This document shows positions 26,335-35,377 of a DNA stretch of 64,000 bases, in pieces. Made by a program: the position numbers and the translations under genes. Source of the DNA: Diaphorobacter caeni (GTDB lineage: Bacteria > Pseudomonadota > Gammaproteobacteria > Burkholderiales > Burkholderiaceae_C); assembly GCF_015354245.1 (NCBI RefSeq), contig NZ_JADKYZ010000006.1:360776-424775 (forward strand), in the 5' to 3' direction. How positions within the stretch are numbered: the first letter of the stretch is position 1; each line of letters starts with the position of its first letter. The notes beneath the pieces are model-generated. The model worked only from the letters and a program-made list of their open reading frames with translations. It made no database searches and had not been told where the DNA came from.

Positions 26335-26421
26335 GGCTTCTGTCTCCTGAGGGGGTATTCGCGCAGAGGATTCTGCGTCCTCCGACGCAGGGCTTTCATG
26401 GGCTGTGCCCGATTTTTCGCG

Positions 26422-27726
26422 TCAGATCACGCCTTCAAACATCATCACATCCACTGAGTCGCCGGGCTGCACGCTGGTCTGGTCATGCCCGAGCACGATC
26501 AGGCCGTTGCCGTGCACCATGGAACTCAGCATGCCCGAGCCTTGGTTGCCCGTGGTGCGCACCACCAGCGTTCCGTCGACCGTGCGGCTGACGATGCCGC
26601 GCTGGAACTCCGTGCGGCCGGCTCGCTTGCGCAGGGGCTCGGTACAGATGGCCCGCAGGCGCGGTGGTTCGCTGCGGGTGCAGCCCATCATTTGCAGCAG
26701 GGCCGGGCGCACGAAGGCGAGAAAGGTGACCATCGCCGCGACCGGGTTGCCGGGCAGGCCGAACAGCACGCAACGCTGCTGCTCGTCTGATGCGCCGATT
26801 CCACCGTCGCGGTTCAACCATCCGACCGCCATGGGGCGACCGGGGCGCATGGCGATGCGCCAGAACGCGACGTCACCGAGCCGCTGCATCATTGCCTTGG
26901 TGTGATCGGCGTCGCCGCCGCTCACGCCGCCGCTGGTGAGGATGGCATCGGCGCGGCTTGCGGCCTCTCGGAAGGTGGCCTCGATCAGGGCTGGCTCGTC
27001 GCGCACGGAACCCAGGTCGACCACCTCCATCCCAAGGCGGGTCAGCAGGCCGAACAGGGTGTAGCGGTTGCTGTCGTAGACGGCACCTTCGCGCGGAGCC
27101 TCGCCGGGCTGGAGGATTTCGTCGCCGGTGGAAAAGTAGGCGACGCGCAGGCGGCGGCGCACCTTGACCTTGCTCAGCCCGAGACTGGCCAGCAGGCCAA
27201 GCGCCGCGGGCGTGACGAGTTCGCCGTCTGCCAGCGCGACGCCGCCCTGCAGCAGGTCTTCGCCCTTGAGGCGGCGGTTTGCTCCCGTGCGAACCGCGTC
27301 GGCCGGGATGTGGATGCCGCCATCGTGCTCGGTGGTGGTCAGCTCGATGGGGATGACGGTGTCCAGTCCCACGGGCATGACGGCGCCGGTCATGATGCGC
27401 ACGCATTCGCCGGGCTGGACGACGCCAGACCACGCATGTCCCGCCAGCGCGGTGCCGACACAGCGAAGGAGCAGTGGCTCGCCCGCACGCAACTGGGCGC
27501 CGTCGAAGGCGAATCCGTCCATGGCCGAGTTGTCGTGCGGAGGCACGCTCACCGGCGAGATCACGTCACCCGCGACCACGCGGCCGAGCGCTGCGAAAAG
27601 ATCCACGGGCTCCGCATCGGTGACGGGCGTGATCATCCGCGCGAGGAAATCGCGCACCGCATCGACGGGCATGTCGTTCCCGTCGTATGGAGCGATGCTG
27701 GCGGCGATGGTGGAGAGGGAAGTCAT
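26422..27726 (-). CDS. moeA: Molybdopterin molybdenumtransferase MoeA
   Basis: Inserts molybdate into adenylated molybdopterin to make the active cofactor. The 434-aa protein has the N-terminal SPVSVPPHDNSAMDGFAFD, IMTGAVMPVGLDTVIPIE, GLLASLGLSKVKV, STGDEILQPG, TSGGVSGGDADHTK and FGLPGNPVAAMVTF, all MoeA hallmarks. Its start at 27726 directly abuts the stop of the GNAT gene (TGAATG), so translation is probably coupled. It lies in the moaA-mobA-GNAT-moeA order on the minus strand. Confidence 0.95.
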   Translation of the reverse strand: MTSLSTIAASIAPYDGNDMPVDAVRDFLARMITPVTDAEPVDLFAALGRVVAGDVISPVSVPPHDNSAMDGFAFDGAQLRAGEPLLLRCVGTALAGHAWSGVVQPGECVRIMTGAVMPVGLDTVIPIELTTTEHDGGIHIPADAVRTGANRRLKGEDLLQGGVALADGELVTPAALGLLASLGLSKVKVRRRLRVAYFSTGDEILQPGEAPREGAVYDSNRYTLFGLLTRLGMEVVDLGSVRDEPALIEATFREAASRADAILTSGGVSGGDADHTKAMMQRLGDVAFWRIAMRPGRPMAVGWLNRDGGIGASDEQQRCVLFGLPGNPVAAMVTFLAFVRPALLQMMGCTRSEPPRLRAICTEPLRKRAGRTEFQRGIVSRTVDGTLVVRTTGNQGSGMLSSMVHGNGLIVLGHDQTSVQPGDSVDVMMFEGVI

Positions 27727-28305
27727 TCAGTCGGACACATTCAGTGGAGGGCAGCGGGGCAGGGGGAGCACCATCAGCAGGTGGTCGTGGCCCACGCCGT
27801 CAATCACGACGGCGCGCGGCATTCTGCCAAAGGGCTGGAAGCCCGCACGTTCATAGAGGCGAACGGCGCGCTCGCTGCTGGCGGTCACGCCGAGTTCGAG
27901 CAGTTCGAGGCCTTCTATTTCTTGTGCGTGGGCGATGCAGGCTTCCAATAATTGTCGCGCGATTCCCCGGTGCTCGAAATTGACATCGATCATGACTGCA
28001 TTGATGTGACCGATATGGCGCTTGAAGCGCGGCTGTTCGCGCGAAAAGCCGATGCTGCCCACCAGCTGCCCGGCGTCGGTGAACGCACCCAGATAGAACA
28101 TGCCATGTTCGGGCTGTGAAAACAGCGCTGAATACACCGCAGGCGGGCGGGTGACCGCGGTGGCGTAGTCGGTCGAGAATGCTTCGGGCGTGCGCAGCAG
28201 CGAGGCGTCGCGCAGCACCTTGTAGGCGGGGGCGTCAGCGGCCTGGAGCAGGGCGATGCGGATGGAGGTGGTCGTCATGGGCGTGGGTGCGGCTTCTGGG
28301 TTCAT
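27727..28305 (-). CDS. GNAT family N-acetyltransferase
   Basis: A 192-aa protein with a single GNAT fold. The acetyl-CoA binding segment is INAVMIDVNFEHRGIARQLLEACIAHAQE (the Q/R-x-x-G-x-A form is RGIARQL), followed by LELGVTASSERAVRLYERAGFQPFG. The start at 28305 is one base after the mobA stop; an internal ATG nine codons in is the alternative. It sits inside the molybdenum cofactor operon, but whether it acts in that pathway is unknown. The substrate cannot be inferred. Confidence 0.85.
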   Translation of the reverse strand: MNPEAAPTPMTTTSIRIALLQAADAPAYKVLRDASLLRTPEAFSTDYATAVTRPPAVYSALFSQPEHGMFYLGAFTDAGQLVGSIGFSREQPRFKRHIGHINAVMIDVNFEHRGIARQLLEACIAHAQEIEGLELLELGVTASSERAVRLYERAGFQPFGRMPRAVVIDGVGHDHLLMVLPLPRCPPLNVSD

Positions 28306-28306
28306 G

Positions 28307-28969
28307 TCACCGGGTGGGCCTGGCGGTCAACTCCAGTTCAAGCCGTTGGAGATCTTCGCGTGTGTTGGTGTTGGAGAAGGCCAGGGGATCGTCGCCCGGC
28401 TGGTCGAACGCCACCTGGCTGTGCGGCTGCGCCATCAGCCAGTGCATGACGCGGTGCGAACCGGACGCCAGATACGCCGCAAGGCTGCTTCTCAGGTCGC
28501 GATGCACCAGGCAGAAGACGGGGTGGGTGCGCAGCGTGCGCTGGCCGCTCGCGTCGGTCTCGGGCGCCGCGGCGAAGGCGACGAGGCTGTGGTCGGCAGC
28601 GGCGCGGGCGCTCAGGCGCTCGGCGAGATCGAGCGGAAACAGCGGTGAATCGCAAGGCACCGTCAGCAGCCAGTCGCTTTGGGCATGCTCCAGTCCGCTC
28701 AACATGCCCGCGAGCGGGCCGGGATAGTCGACGAGCGAATCACTCCAGACCGGCACCTTGAAGCGGGCGTATTCGTCCAGATGGCGATTGGCGCTGATGG
28801 CGATGCTGCCCACCTGCGGCGCGAGCCGGTCGAGCGCGCGACGCGCCAGCGGCTGGCCGAGAAACGGCTGCAGCCCCTTGTCCGCGCCGCCAAAGCGCGT
28901 GCCCCGGCCGCCCGCAAGGACGAGGCCGGTGATTTGACTGCTCTCGATGGAGTGTTGGGGAGCGGAGAT
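28307..28969 (-). CDS. mobA: Molybdenum cofactor guanylyltransferase, start codon unresolved
   Basis: Attaches GMP to molybdopterin. The frame encodes the family hallmark LAGGRGTRFGGADKG followed by LQPFLGQPLARRALDRLAP, then YPGPLAGMLSGLEHA and VPCDSPLFP. The nucleotide-binding motif lies upstream of the first canonical start (GTG at 28813), which would give 168 aa without it. Between the frame's upstream stop and the motif there is no ATG, GTG or TTG. The only ATN candidates are ATC codons at 28969, 28948 and 28933. The first has AGAAGGAAG five bases upstream, inside a perfect hairpin (28975-28996), and would give 220 aa, near the usual size. The 5' end given is therefore provisional. moaA ends 28 bp upstream. 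Confidence 0.7.
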   Translation of the reverse strand: MSAPQHSIESSQITGLVLAGGRGTRFGGADKGLQPFLGQPLARRALDRLAPQVGSIAISANRHLDEYARFKVPVWSDSLVDYPGPLAGMLSGLEHAQSDWLLTVPCDSPLFPLDLAERLSARAAADHSLVAFAAAPETDASGQRTLRTHPVFCLVHRDLRSSLAAYLASGSHRVMHWLMAQPHSQVAFDQPGDDPLAFSNTNTREDLQRLELELTARPTR

Positions 28970-28997
28970 GGAGGCTTCCTTCTGAAAAGAAGGAAGT

Positions 28998-30140
28998 TTA
29001 GCCGCCGATGTAGCTCATTTCCACGCGGCGCTTGGTATGTTCGCCGGAGTCGGGCGGCAGGCTGGCGCGCAGCTCGGAGTACCGGTCGCGGCGGCCCTGC
29101 CAGATGTTCGCGATGGCGGCGGCGAGTTCGTCGTCCGAGGCGGTGCCGCGCAGCAGGGTGCGCAGGTCATAGCCCTGCTCGGCGAACAGGCACAGATAGA
29201 GCTGCCCTTCGGTGGACAGCCGCGCCCGGTTGCAGTCACCGCAGAAGGCGTGGGTGACGCTGCTGATCACGCCCACTTCGCCTTGCGAGGGATCGTGCTT
29301 GCCGCTCGCATCGGCGTAGCCCCAGCGGCGGGCGGTTTCACCCTGAGAGCTGGCGGCCAGCGGCACCAGCGGGAATTCACTCTGCAGCAGGCGGATCACG
29401 TCGTCCGAGGGCAGAACCTCGTCCATGCGCCAGCCGTTGGTGGAGCCCACGTCCATGTATTCGATGAAGCGCAGCGTGATGCCCGATCCCCGGAAGTGCC
29501 GCGCCATCGGCAGGATTTCATGATCGTTCGTGCCGCGCTTGACGACCATGTTCACCTTGATGTGCTTCAGGCCCGCTTTCTGCGCGGCCTCGATGCCCGA
29601 GAGCACCTCGGCGACCGGAAAGTCCATGTCGTTCATGCCGCGAAAGATGGCGTCGTCGAGACTGTCGAGGCTGACGGTGACCCGCGAGAGCCCGGCATCG
29701 CGCAGCGCCTGCGCCTTGCGCGCAAGCAGCGAACCATTGGTCGTGAGCGTGAGGTCGGGCACCTTGCCGTCGAGCGTGCGTAAGTCGGCGAGCTGGGCGA
29801 TCAGGCGCTCGATGTGCTTGCGAAGAAGCGGCTCGCCGCCTGTCAGGCGGATCTTGTGCACACCAAGGCGCAGGAACTGACGGGCAAGGCGCGTGATTTC
29901 CTCAAAGCTCAGCAGGGCGCTGTGCGGCAGGTACGGATAGTCCTTGTTGAACACGTCCTTGGGCATGCAGTAGGAGCAGCGGAAATTGCAGCGGTCGGTG
30001 ACGCTGATGCGCAGGTCCCGCAGAGGCCGCTGGTGGGCGTCGATGAGCTGCGCGCCGAGGGGCGTCGCCGCGCCCGCGGGCACGACGGCGGGCAAGGCGC
30101 CTTTGCGCTGATCGACGATGGGAATGACGCGTTCTGCCAT
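28998..30140 (-). CDS. moaA: GTP 3',8-cyclase MoaA
   Basis: Radical-SAM enzyme for the first step of molybdopterin synthesis, converting GTP to 3',8-cyclo-GTP. The 380-aa product has the SAM cluster C-x3-C-x2-C in [22 protein letters not shown], and the C-terminal cluster cysteines in [21 protein letters not shown]. It ends in the required C-terminal GG (SYIGG). The start at 30140 gives a slightly long N-terminus compared with E. coli (329 aa); the frame is open further upstream without family similarity. It is the first gene of the moaA-mobA-GNAT-moeA cluster and divergent from the PilJ-domain gene. Confidence 0.95.
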   Translation of the reverse strand: MAERVIPIVDQRKGALPAVVPAGAATPLGAQLIDAHQRPLRDLRISVTDRCNFRCSYCMPKDVFNKDYPYLPHSALLSFEEITRLARQFLRLGVHKIRLTGGEPLLRKHIERLIAQLADLRTLDGKVPDLTLTTNGSLLARKAQALRDAGLSRVTVSLDSLDDAIFRGMNDMDFPVAEVLSGIEAAQKAGLKHIKVNMVVKRGTNDHEILPMARHFRGSGITLRFIEYMDVGSTNGWRMDEVLPSDDVIRLLQSEFPLVPLAASSQGETARRWGYADASGKHDPSQGEVGVISSVTHAFCGDCNRARLSTEGQLYLCLFAEQGYDLRTLLRGTASDDELAAAIANIWQGRRDRYSELRASLPPDSGEHTKRRVEMSYIGG

Positions 30141-30302
30141 GTGGGTGGTTTTTATGTTTTCTACAACTGCCTGTGCGCGGGAGCCTTGAATTTCTTCAAT
30201 TTTTGGAGCGCGTGCCGTCAATATCGCATATCCGTTAATAAGGATCACGTGATGCGTTCGTGAGCAGGACTTAAGGGTTTGTCCCTGCGCAAAATTCGCT
30301 TC

Positions 30303-31145
30303 ATGAACGATATTGACACCACATTGATCGAGCCGGAGGTCTGCAGTGGCAACAGCCGCAGGACCGCCGTGCGTCTGCTGGTCATGGCCATGTGTGCGCC
30401 CGCCGCGGTTTCTCTGACGGCTCAGGAGCGCATGGCGATCGCCACGGCCATCAACCGGACGGCCAAATTTCGCGCGCTGTCGCAGCGCATGGCCAAGGCA
30501 TACGGGCAACTATATCTGAAGACGCTTGTCGAGCGGACCCGTGAGGTCTTGCAGCAGACGCGCCAGCAGGTGCAGGCGGGCCTTGCCGAGCTGGAGCGCC
30601 AGAACTGGCCCAAGGAAGTCGGGCGCTTCATCGCCGATGTGCACGCGAGCGCCGTCAAGCTTGATGCCATGGTGGCGACCCCTGCGAGCAGGGACGGCTT
30701 TCTGGCCGTCTCCCAGCAGTCCAACCAGATGCTCATGCTGGCCAATACGGCCACCGAGGCGTTCGAGAAGCTCACCCAGTCCCAGACGGCGCGCATCGTG
30801 AATGTCGCCGGTCGCCAGCGCATGCTGTCGCAGAGGGTGGCGAAGAATTACCTGCTGATCGCCTCCGGGTTTGACTCGCGCGACGTGCGTGAGCAGATGG
30901 CGGGTGACCTAGGGCTGTTCCAGGCCTCGCTCAGGCAACTGACCGAGGCTCCGGTCTCTACCGCGCAAATTCGCACTGCACTGGAGCTGGGGCAGGCGCA
31001 ATTCGTGTTTTTCGAGGCGGCGATCAAGCGCCAGCCCGATGCGCGCGGTCTTGAAGATGTGGCGACCACCAGCGAGCGGTTGCTGCAGTTGACGGACGAG
31101 CTGACGGGACTCTACGAAACCGCGCTGCAGTCAGTGATCGGTTGA
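30303..31145 (+). CDS. Protein with two PilJ/NarX-type sensor domains
   Basis: A 280-aa protein with two copies of the type IV pili methyl-accepting/NarX N-terminal domain: [21 protein letters not shown] in the first half and [21 protein letters not shown] in the second. In NarX/NarQ the corresponding P-box region binds nitrate or nitrite. A weakly hydrophobic stretch near residues 20-40 ([16 protein letters not shown]) may act as an export signal. There is no kinase, HAMP or methyl-accepting module, so it is a free-standing sensor or binding protein. It is divergent from moaA, and molybdenum cofactor serves nitrate reductases, so a nitrate link is plausible but unproven. The ATG at 30303 is preferred. 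Confidence 0.75.
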   Translation: MNDIDTTLIEPEVCSGNSRRTAVRLLVMAMCAPAAVSLTAQERMAIATAINRTAKFRALSQRMAKAYGQLYLKTLVERTREVLQQTRQQVQAGLAELERQNWPKEVGRFIADVHASAVKLDAMVATPASRDGFLAVSQQSNQMLMLANTATEAFEKLTQSQTARIVNVAGRQRMLSQRVAKNYLLIASGFDSRDVREQMAGDLGLFQASLRQLTEAPVSTAQIRTALELGQAQFVFFEAAIKRQPDARGLEDVATTSERLLQLTDELTGLYETALQSVIG

Positions 31146-31183
31146 GCGACAGAGCTGTAGTGCGACAGAGCGGCTGAAGGGAT

Positions 31184-31741
31184 TCACTCCACGGCGGCGT
31201 TGGAGTTGCGTCCGTAGAACTGCGGGAAGTATTCACGGACGCCCTCGCCGTTGAAGCTCCAGCCGGTGCACTGGTTCAGATGGCGCGGCGGCTCGTCGCC
31301 CACGCTGCTGAAGACGGCGGGGATGCTCTGGAACGCGGCAGTGGCCAGGTTGAAGAGCAGCTCGCGGATATGGGTGCAGCCCGCAATGCCGCCGAGATGA
31401 GTCTGGATGGCCTTGCGCCAGCCGCGCGACATGCTGCAGCCGACCATCGATTGCAGCGACGCCAGCGCCTCGGGGCAGCCGCCGAGCGGATGGGCGTCCA
31501 TTGAAGCCTCGATGGCCTGCACGACGAGCTGACGGTTGACGGTCACGCGCAGCAACATGTGGTGAATCGGCTGACCGGCGCGGCGAATGATGCTCGGGTC
31601 GCGGATGAAGGGGGTGTCCTCGGCCTTGCTGTCGTGGAGTTCGCCCTCTATGTCCCAGAGGCCGTCCTCGCGCTCGTACCCGTGATAGGTGACGCGGCGG
31701 ACATGTCTGGCGGTGCGGGGAGCGGGTGGGGACAAGGGCAT
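31184..31741 (-). CDS. DUF2889 domain-containing protein
   Basis: A 185-aa protein of the DUF2889 family, whose function is unknown. Recognisable parts are RHVRRVTYHGYEREDGLWDIEGELHDSK, the middle GCPEALASLQSMVGCSMSRGW and the HLGGIAGCTHIRELL segment, with conserved Cys/His. No signal peptide or membrane segment is seen. The start at 31741 fits the family; the open frame extends to 32032 without similarity. It is divergent from the Mpo1-like gene. Confidence 0.8.
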   Translation of the reverse strand: MPLSPPAPRTARHVRRVTYHGYEREDGLWDIEGELHDSKAEDTPFIRDPSIIRRAGQPIHHMLLRVTVNRQLVVQAIEASMDAHPLGGCPEALASLQSMVGCSMSRGWRKAIQTHLGGIAGCTHIRELLFNLATAAFQSIPAVFSSVGDEPPRHLNQCTGWSFNGEGVREYFPQFYGRNSNAAVE

Positions 31742-31937
31742 GGTGGTTCGGATCGAGGCAGTTGTTCTTTGAGTTTCAGGCGCCGGCTTGGGTGGCACTG
31801 ACGCAAGCGGTCCATCATGGCTGGACGGTATTGCGCTGTCGCAAAACTTGCCCCATTGTGCGGGAGCCATGAAAGTTTTGCTGTCGCCTCGGTTGTTCTC
31901 GCAGCGAAGCGATGGGGTTCGACGCAGGAGACACGCC

Positions 31938-32462
31938 ATGAGAAGCCTGACCGACCAGCTCACGCAATACGCCCAATACCACCGCGATCCGCGCAATATC
32001 CAGACGCATCTCGTCGGGGTGCCGATGATCATGCTGGCCGTGGTGATTCTGCTGTCGCGACCTGTGCTCCTGCTCGGCGCAATGCCCCTGACGCCGGCCT
32101 TCGCGGTGGGCCTTGCGGCTTGCGTGTTCTATTTTCTGCTGGATCTGCGCTATGGCTTCTGCATGGCGCTGGTGATCGCCGCGATGCTGGTCGCCGGACA
32201 ATGGTGCGCGGCACAAACGACGGCTTTCTGGCTGACTTCGGGGATCGGCCTGTTCGTGGTGGGATGGGTGATCCAGTTCGTCGGCCACTATTTCGAGGGG
32301 CGCAAGCCAGCCTTCGTGGACGACGTGATCGGACTGGCGATTGGGCCGCTGTTCGTCCTCGCCGAAGTGGGCTTTGCGCTGGGGCTGCGCAATGAGGTCC
32401 GGCAGGCGGTGGAAGAGTGCGCCGGGCCGGTGCGCAGGCGTGTGGGCGGGCCGGCTTCCTGA
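31938..32462 (+). CDS. Mpo1-like (DUF962/YGL010w) membrane protein
   Basis: A 174-aa integral membrane protein. It opens with LTQYAQYHRDPRNIQTHLVGVPMIM, where the conserved H-x-x-x-N-x-x-x-H is the signature of the Mpo1 family, and has the second signature VIQFVGHYFEGRKPAF near residue 120. Four hydrophobic helices lie between and after. Yeast Mpo1 is an iron(II) dioxygenase that alpha-oxidises 2-hydroxy fatty acids; bacterial relatives may act on similar lipids, which is inference here. The ATG at 31938 has a CAGGAG ribosome site. Confidence 0.83.
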   Translation: MRSLTDQLTQYAQYHRDPRNIQTHLVGVPMIMLAVVILLSRPVLLLGAMPLTPAFAVGLAACVFYFLLDLRYGFCMALVIAAMLVAGQWCAAQTTAFWLTSGIGLFVVGWVIQFVGHYFEGRKPAFVDDVIGLAIGPLFVLAEVGFALGLRNEVRQAVEECAGPVRRRVGGPAS

Positions 32463-32642
32463 GGTTCGGTCCAGCAAAAAAAGCGCCCGAAAGTTACACG
32501 CAAGGGGCTTGGTCTTAAAATGGGCGGTTTCCCGCTTGACGTCGTTGACGGATCGTTGGCTGTCGGGCCGGGCAAAACATCAGAAATTCTGCAATTTCCC
32601 AATTCCTCATTTCCTCAATTCACTCAAACTGTTGAGACGACC

Positions 32643-33182
32643 ATGTCCCTGAACAATGTCCCCGCAGGCAAGAACCTGCCCGAAGCCTTCAACGTCGTGA
32701 TCGAGATTCCCATGGAATCCGATCCCATCAAGTACGAAGTGGACAAGGACTCCGGCTGCATTTTCGTCGATCGCTTCATGACGGCCGCCATGTTCTATCC
32801 AGCCAACTACGGCTACGTGCCCCAGACCCTCTCGGGCGACGGCGACCCGGTGGACGTGCTGGTCATGACTCCCTACAAGCTGCCCCCAGGCGTGGTGGTT
32901 CCCTGCCGCGCTCTCGGCATCCTGAAGATGGAAGACGAAGCCGGCATGGACGGCAAGGTGCTGGCCGTGCCGACCGCCAAGATCCTCAAGGAATACGCCA
33001 ACATCAAGACGCTGGGTGACGTGCCAGAGATCAAGCTGAAGGCGATTGAGCATTTCTTTGCCCATTACAAGGATCTGGAAGCGGGCAAGTGGGTCAAGGT
33101 GCTCGGCTGGGGTGGCATGGACGAAGCCCACAAGGAACTCACCGACGGCGTAGCCAACTACGAGAAGTCCAAGAAGGCTTGA
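32643..33182 (+). CDS. ppa: Inorganic pyrophosphatase (family I)
   Basis: Cytoplasmic enzyme that hydrolyses pyrophosphate to drive biosynthesis. The 179-aa protein carries the complete family I active site: [49 protein letters not shown] (the D-x-D-P-x-D signature), [16 protein letters not shown] and [19 protein letters not shown]. Length matches E. coli Ppa (176 aa). The ATG at 32643 is the family start. A strong terminator and structured repeat copy A follow. Confidence 0.97.
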   Translation: MSLNNVPAGKNLPEAFNVVIEIPMESDPIKYEVDKDSGCIFVDRFMTAAMFYPANYGYVPQTLSGDGDPVDVLVMTPYKLPPGVVVPCRALGILKMEDEAGMDGKVLAVPTAKILKEYANIKTLGDVPEIKLKAIEHFFAHYKDLEAGKWVKVLGWGGMDEAHKELTDGVANYEKSKKA

Positions 33183-33215
33183 GTTTTTACTTGGGGATTT
33201 TTCCCCTTGTTCAAG

Positions 33216-33246
33216 GCCCACTCGTTTGTTCGAGTGGGCTTTTTTG
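33216..33246 (+). terminator. Rho-independent terminator of ppa
   Basis: GCCCACTCG (33216-33224) pairs with CGAGTGGGC (33231-33239), a 9-bp perfect stem with a 6-nt loop followed by TTTTTT. It lies 33 bp after the ppa stop codon. Confidence 0.9.
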
Positions 33247-33253
33247 GTTCTAC

Positions 33254-33390
33254 GAAGCCTTTGGGCTTCGATGGGTTGGTCGTTTGGAGGCGGCAATACA
33301 GGCCCTCATGCGTCGTTGCTCACGCTTGCCGTACATGAGTACTGTCTGCGCGTGAGACGCCTAGCCTGAGGGCCTGTATTGCCGTTGGGG
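33254..33390. repeat. 137-bp structured repeat, copy A
   Basis: Starts with hairpin GAAGCC-TTTG-GGCTTC and ends CCGTTGGGG. The central 17-bp perfect inverted repeat is GGCAATACAGGCCCTCA (33292-33308) with its complement at 33367-33383, enclosing a second stem CTCACGC/GCGTGAG and an AGTACTG-containing apex. A second copy of exactly the same length lies at 45604-45740 after ilvC. The paired arms differ between copies in a compensated way. Both lie just after a terminator. A sequence like CGCTACGCTTCGCTGGC continues the similarity to about 33427. Confidence 0.75.
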
Positions 33391-33522
33391 CGGCTGATCG
33401 AGCGCTCGCTACGCTTCGCTGGCCGCTGGTTTGAATGCGGTGAGGGTGGGCGTGTGAATGGGGCTATTGTTGATTTGTTTCTGTAGCTAGTAACATTCAG
33501 CATTCATTTGCGGACATTGCCC

Positions 33523-34065
33523 ATGCTGCCCATTTCCTCTCTGCGTTCCAGTTCGTCGCGCCGCGCGGCGCAGGTGCCGAGCGTGCCTGTGTCGAAGTAT
33601 CTGACCTTCCGCCTGGGCGAGGAGGTCTACGGGATCGACATTCTGTGCGTGCAGGAGATCCGTTCCTATGAGCCGCCGACGCGCATGGCGCATGCGCCGG
33701 AGTTCATCAAGGGGGTGATCCAGCTGCGGGGAGTGATCGTTCCGGTGGTGGATCTGCGCATGAAGCTGCGCTGTGCCGAGGCGACCTACAACGAGTTCAC
33801 GGTGGTCATCGTGCTCAAGGTGGAGGACATGCTGCTGGGCGCGGTCGTGGATGCGGTGGCCGATGTGGTGGCGCTGCAGGACGACGCGATCAAGCCGGCG
33901 CCGCAGTTTCAGGGCGCGGTGGACACGACCTACGTGCGCGGCATGGCGCAGGTGGAGGGGCAGATGCTGATCGTGGTGGACATCGCCGCGCTGCTGAGCC
34001 CGGCGGAGATGGGACTGCTGCAGCAGGCGCGAGCCGTTGTGCCGGAAGGGGCTGCGGCCTCCTGA
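33523..34065 (+). CDS. CheW-domain chemotaxis coupling protein
   Basis: A 180-aa protein with a single CheW domain that links chemoreceptors to the CheA kinase. KYLTFRLGEEVYGIDILCVQEIRSYEPPTRMAHAPEFIKGVIQLRGVIVPVVDLRMKL is the standard N-terminal half, followed by VIVLKVEDMLLGAVVDAVADVVAL and GMAQVEGQMLIVVDIAALL. A 22-residue Ser/Arg-rich N-terminal tail precedes the domain. No other chemotaxis gene is adjacent, so it may serve a distant cluster. The ATG at 33523 is preferred over upstream TTG codons. Confidence 0.9.
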   Translation: MLPISSLRSSSSRRAAQVPSVPVSKYLTFRLGEEVYGIDILCVQEIRSYEPPTRMAHAPEFIKGVIQLRGVIVPVVDLRMKLRCAEATYNEFTVVIVLKVEDMLLGAVVDAVADVVALQDDAIKPAPQFQGAVDTTYVRGMAQVEGQMLIVVDIAALLSPAEMGLLQQARAVVPEGAAAS

Positions 34066-34132
34066 ACCCTGATCCGCTGATCTGCTGATCAGTTACCCAT
34101 GGCGCACGAATCTCGCGCGACTCAAGAGCGGC

Positions 34133-35377
34133 TCACCTCGTCTGCTTGAACGGGCTGCGCTCGTGCAGTTCGTCCATGTACTGCGCGATGCCGTGTCCTT
34201 CGCGTTCCAGAAAGCGTTCCACCGCCTCGGCGAAGCCGGGGTGGGCCAGCCAGTGGGCGCTGCTCGTCTGAACGGGCATGAGCGCCCGAGCCATCTTGTG
34301 CTGGCCCTGGGCGCCGCCCTCAAAGCGCTCCATGCCGCGCGCGATGCACCATTCGAGCGGTTGGTAGTAGCAGGTCTCGAAATGCAGGTTGTCCACGCGC
34401 TCGAGCGCACCCCAGTAGCGGCCATAGGCCACTGAGTCCTGCACGGCGATCAGGCTTGCTGCGATGCGGCGACCGTTCTGGTTGGCGATGAAAAGCACCC
34501 AGTTCTCGGGCATGTCGCGCTGCATGTGCCCGAAAAAGGCGCGCGTCAGATAGGGTGCGTTGCCGTGCTCGAGGTAGGTGCGCTCGTAGCAGGCGTAGAA
34601 GAAATCCCAGTCGGAGTCGCTGATGTGCTGGCCTTCGATCACGTCGAAGGTGACTCCCGCGTCATGCACCCGTCTGCGCTCCTGGCGGATTTTCTTGCGC
34701 TTTTCCTGATTGAGTGACGCGAGGAATTCGTCGAACGACGTGAAGGGCGCGCCTGTCTGCGAATGGCGGTTGTGCCAGTGGAATTGCACCGTGTGGCGCA
34801 GCATCAGCCCGAGGTCCTTGGCTGCGCGCAGATCCTCGTCAGCCGCGAACAGCATGTGGATGGAGGACAGTCCGGCCTCGCGCGCCCAGTCGATCACGCC
34901 GTTCAGCAGCAGGGTGCGCGCCTGCTCGTCGGTGGCCAGCAGGCGGCTTCCGGGGACCGGGGTGAAGGGCACGGCGAGCACGCCCTTGGGGTAGTACTGC
35001 AGGCCATGGCGCTGGTAGGCATCGGCCCAGGCCCAGTCGAACACGTATTCACCGTAGGAGTGGGTCTTGGCGTAGAGCGCGCAGGCGGCTTCGAGCACGC
35101 CGTTCTTCTTCAGCAGGCAGAAGACGGGCGTCCAGCCGGTGTCTGGGTTGGCACTTTCGCTGCTCTCCATCGCCGCGAGATAGGCGTGGCGCATGAAGGG
35201 CGTGGGCTGGCTCTGCGCGGCGAGCAACCGGTCCCATTGCGCTGCGTCGACCCGTTGCGCGGAGTTCAGCAACTCCAGCGTGTAGGCCGGGTCTTCGTTG
35301 GAGGCGGAGGCGGAGGTTTCGGACGGCGGGATGGCGGACAAGATGGCGGCGTGCTCGGTTGAATTCGTCTGGAGCAC
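34133..35377 (-). CDS. COG3146/DUF482 family protein (GNAT/FemAB-like fold)
   Basis: A 414-aa protein of the COG3146 (DUF482) family, often labelled a peptidoglycan-biosynthesis or N-acetyltransferase-like protein, with no proven reaction. Conserved stretches are QPTPFMRHAYLAAMESS, YGEYVFDWAWADAYQRHGLQYYPKGVLAVPFTPVPGSRLL, SSIHMLF, FDEFLASLNQEKRKKIRQERRRV, and FETCYYQPLEWCIARGMERFEGGAQGQHKMARAL. The start is a GTG at 35377 with a 30-residue low-similarity tail; the true start could be slightly different. It is divergent from nadE across 317 bp. Confidence 0.82.
   Translation of the reverse strand: MLQTNSTEHAAILSAIPPSETSASASNEDPAYTLELLNSAQRVDAAQWDRLLAAQSQPTPFMRHAYLAAMESSESANPDTGWTPVFCLLKKNGVLEAACALYAKTHSYGEYVFDWAWADAYQRHGLQYYPKGVLAVPFTPVPGSRLLATDEQARTLLLNGVIDWAREAGLSSIHMLFAADEDLRAAKDLGLMLRHTVQFHWHNRHSQTGAPFTSFDEFLASLNQEKRKKIRQERRRVHDAGVTFDVIEGQHISDSDWDFFYACYERTYLEHGNAPYLTRAFFGHMQRDMPENWVLFIANQNGRRIAASLIAVQDSVAYGRYWGALERVDNLHFETCYYQPLEWCIARGMERFEGGAQGQHKMARALMPVQTSSAHWLAHPGFAEAVERFLEREGHGIAQYMDELHERSPFKQTR

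Noticed and set aside
28975..28996. Perfect hairpin between moaA and mobA considered as a terminator
   Set aside because: There is no T-run on the minus strand after it; it more likely affects the mobA ribosome site.
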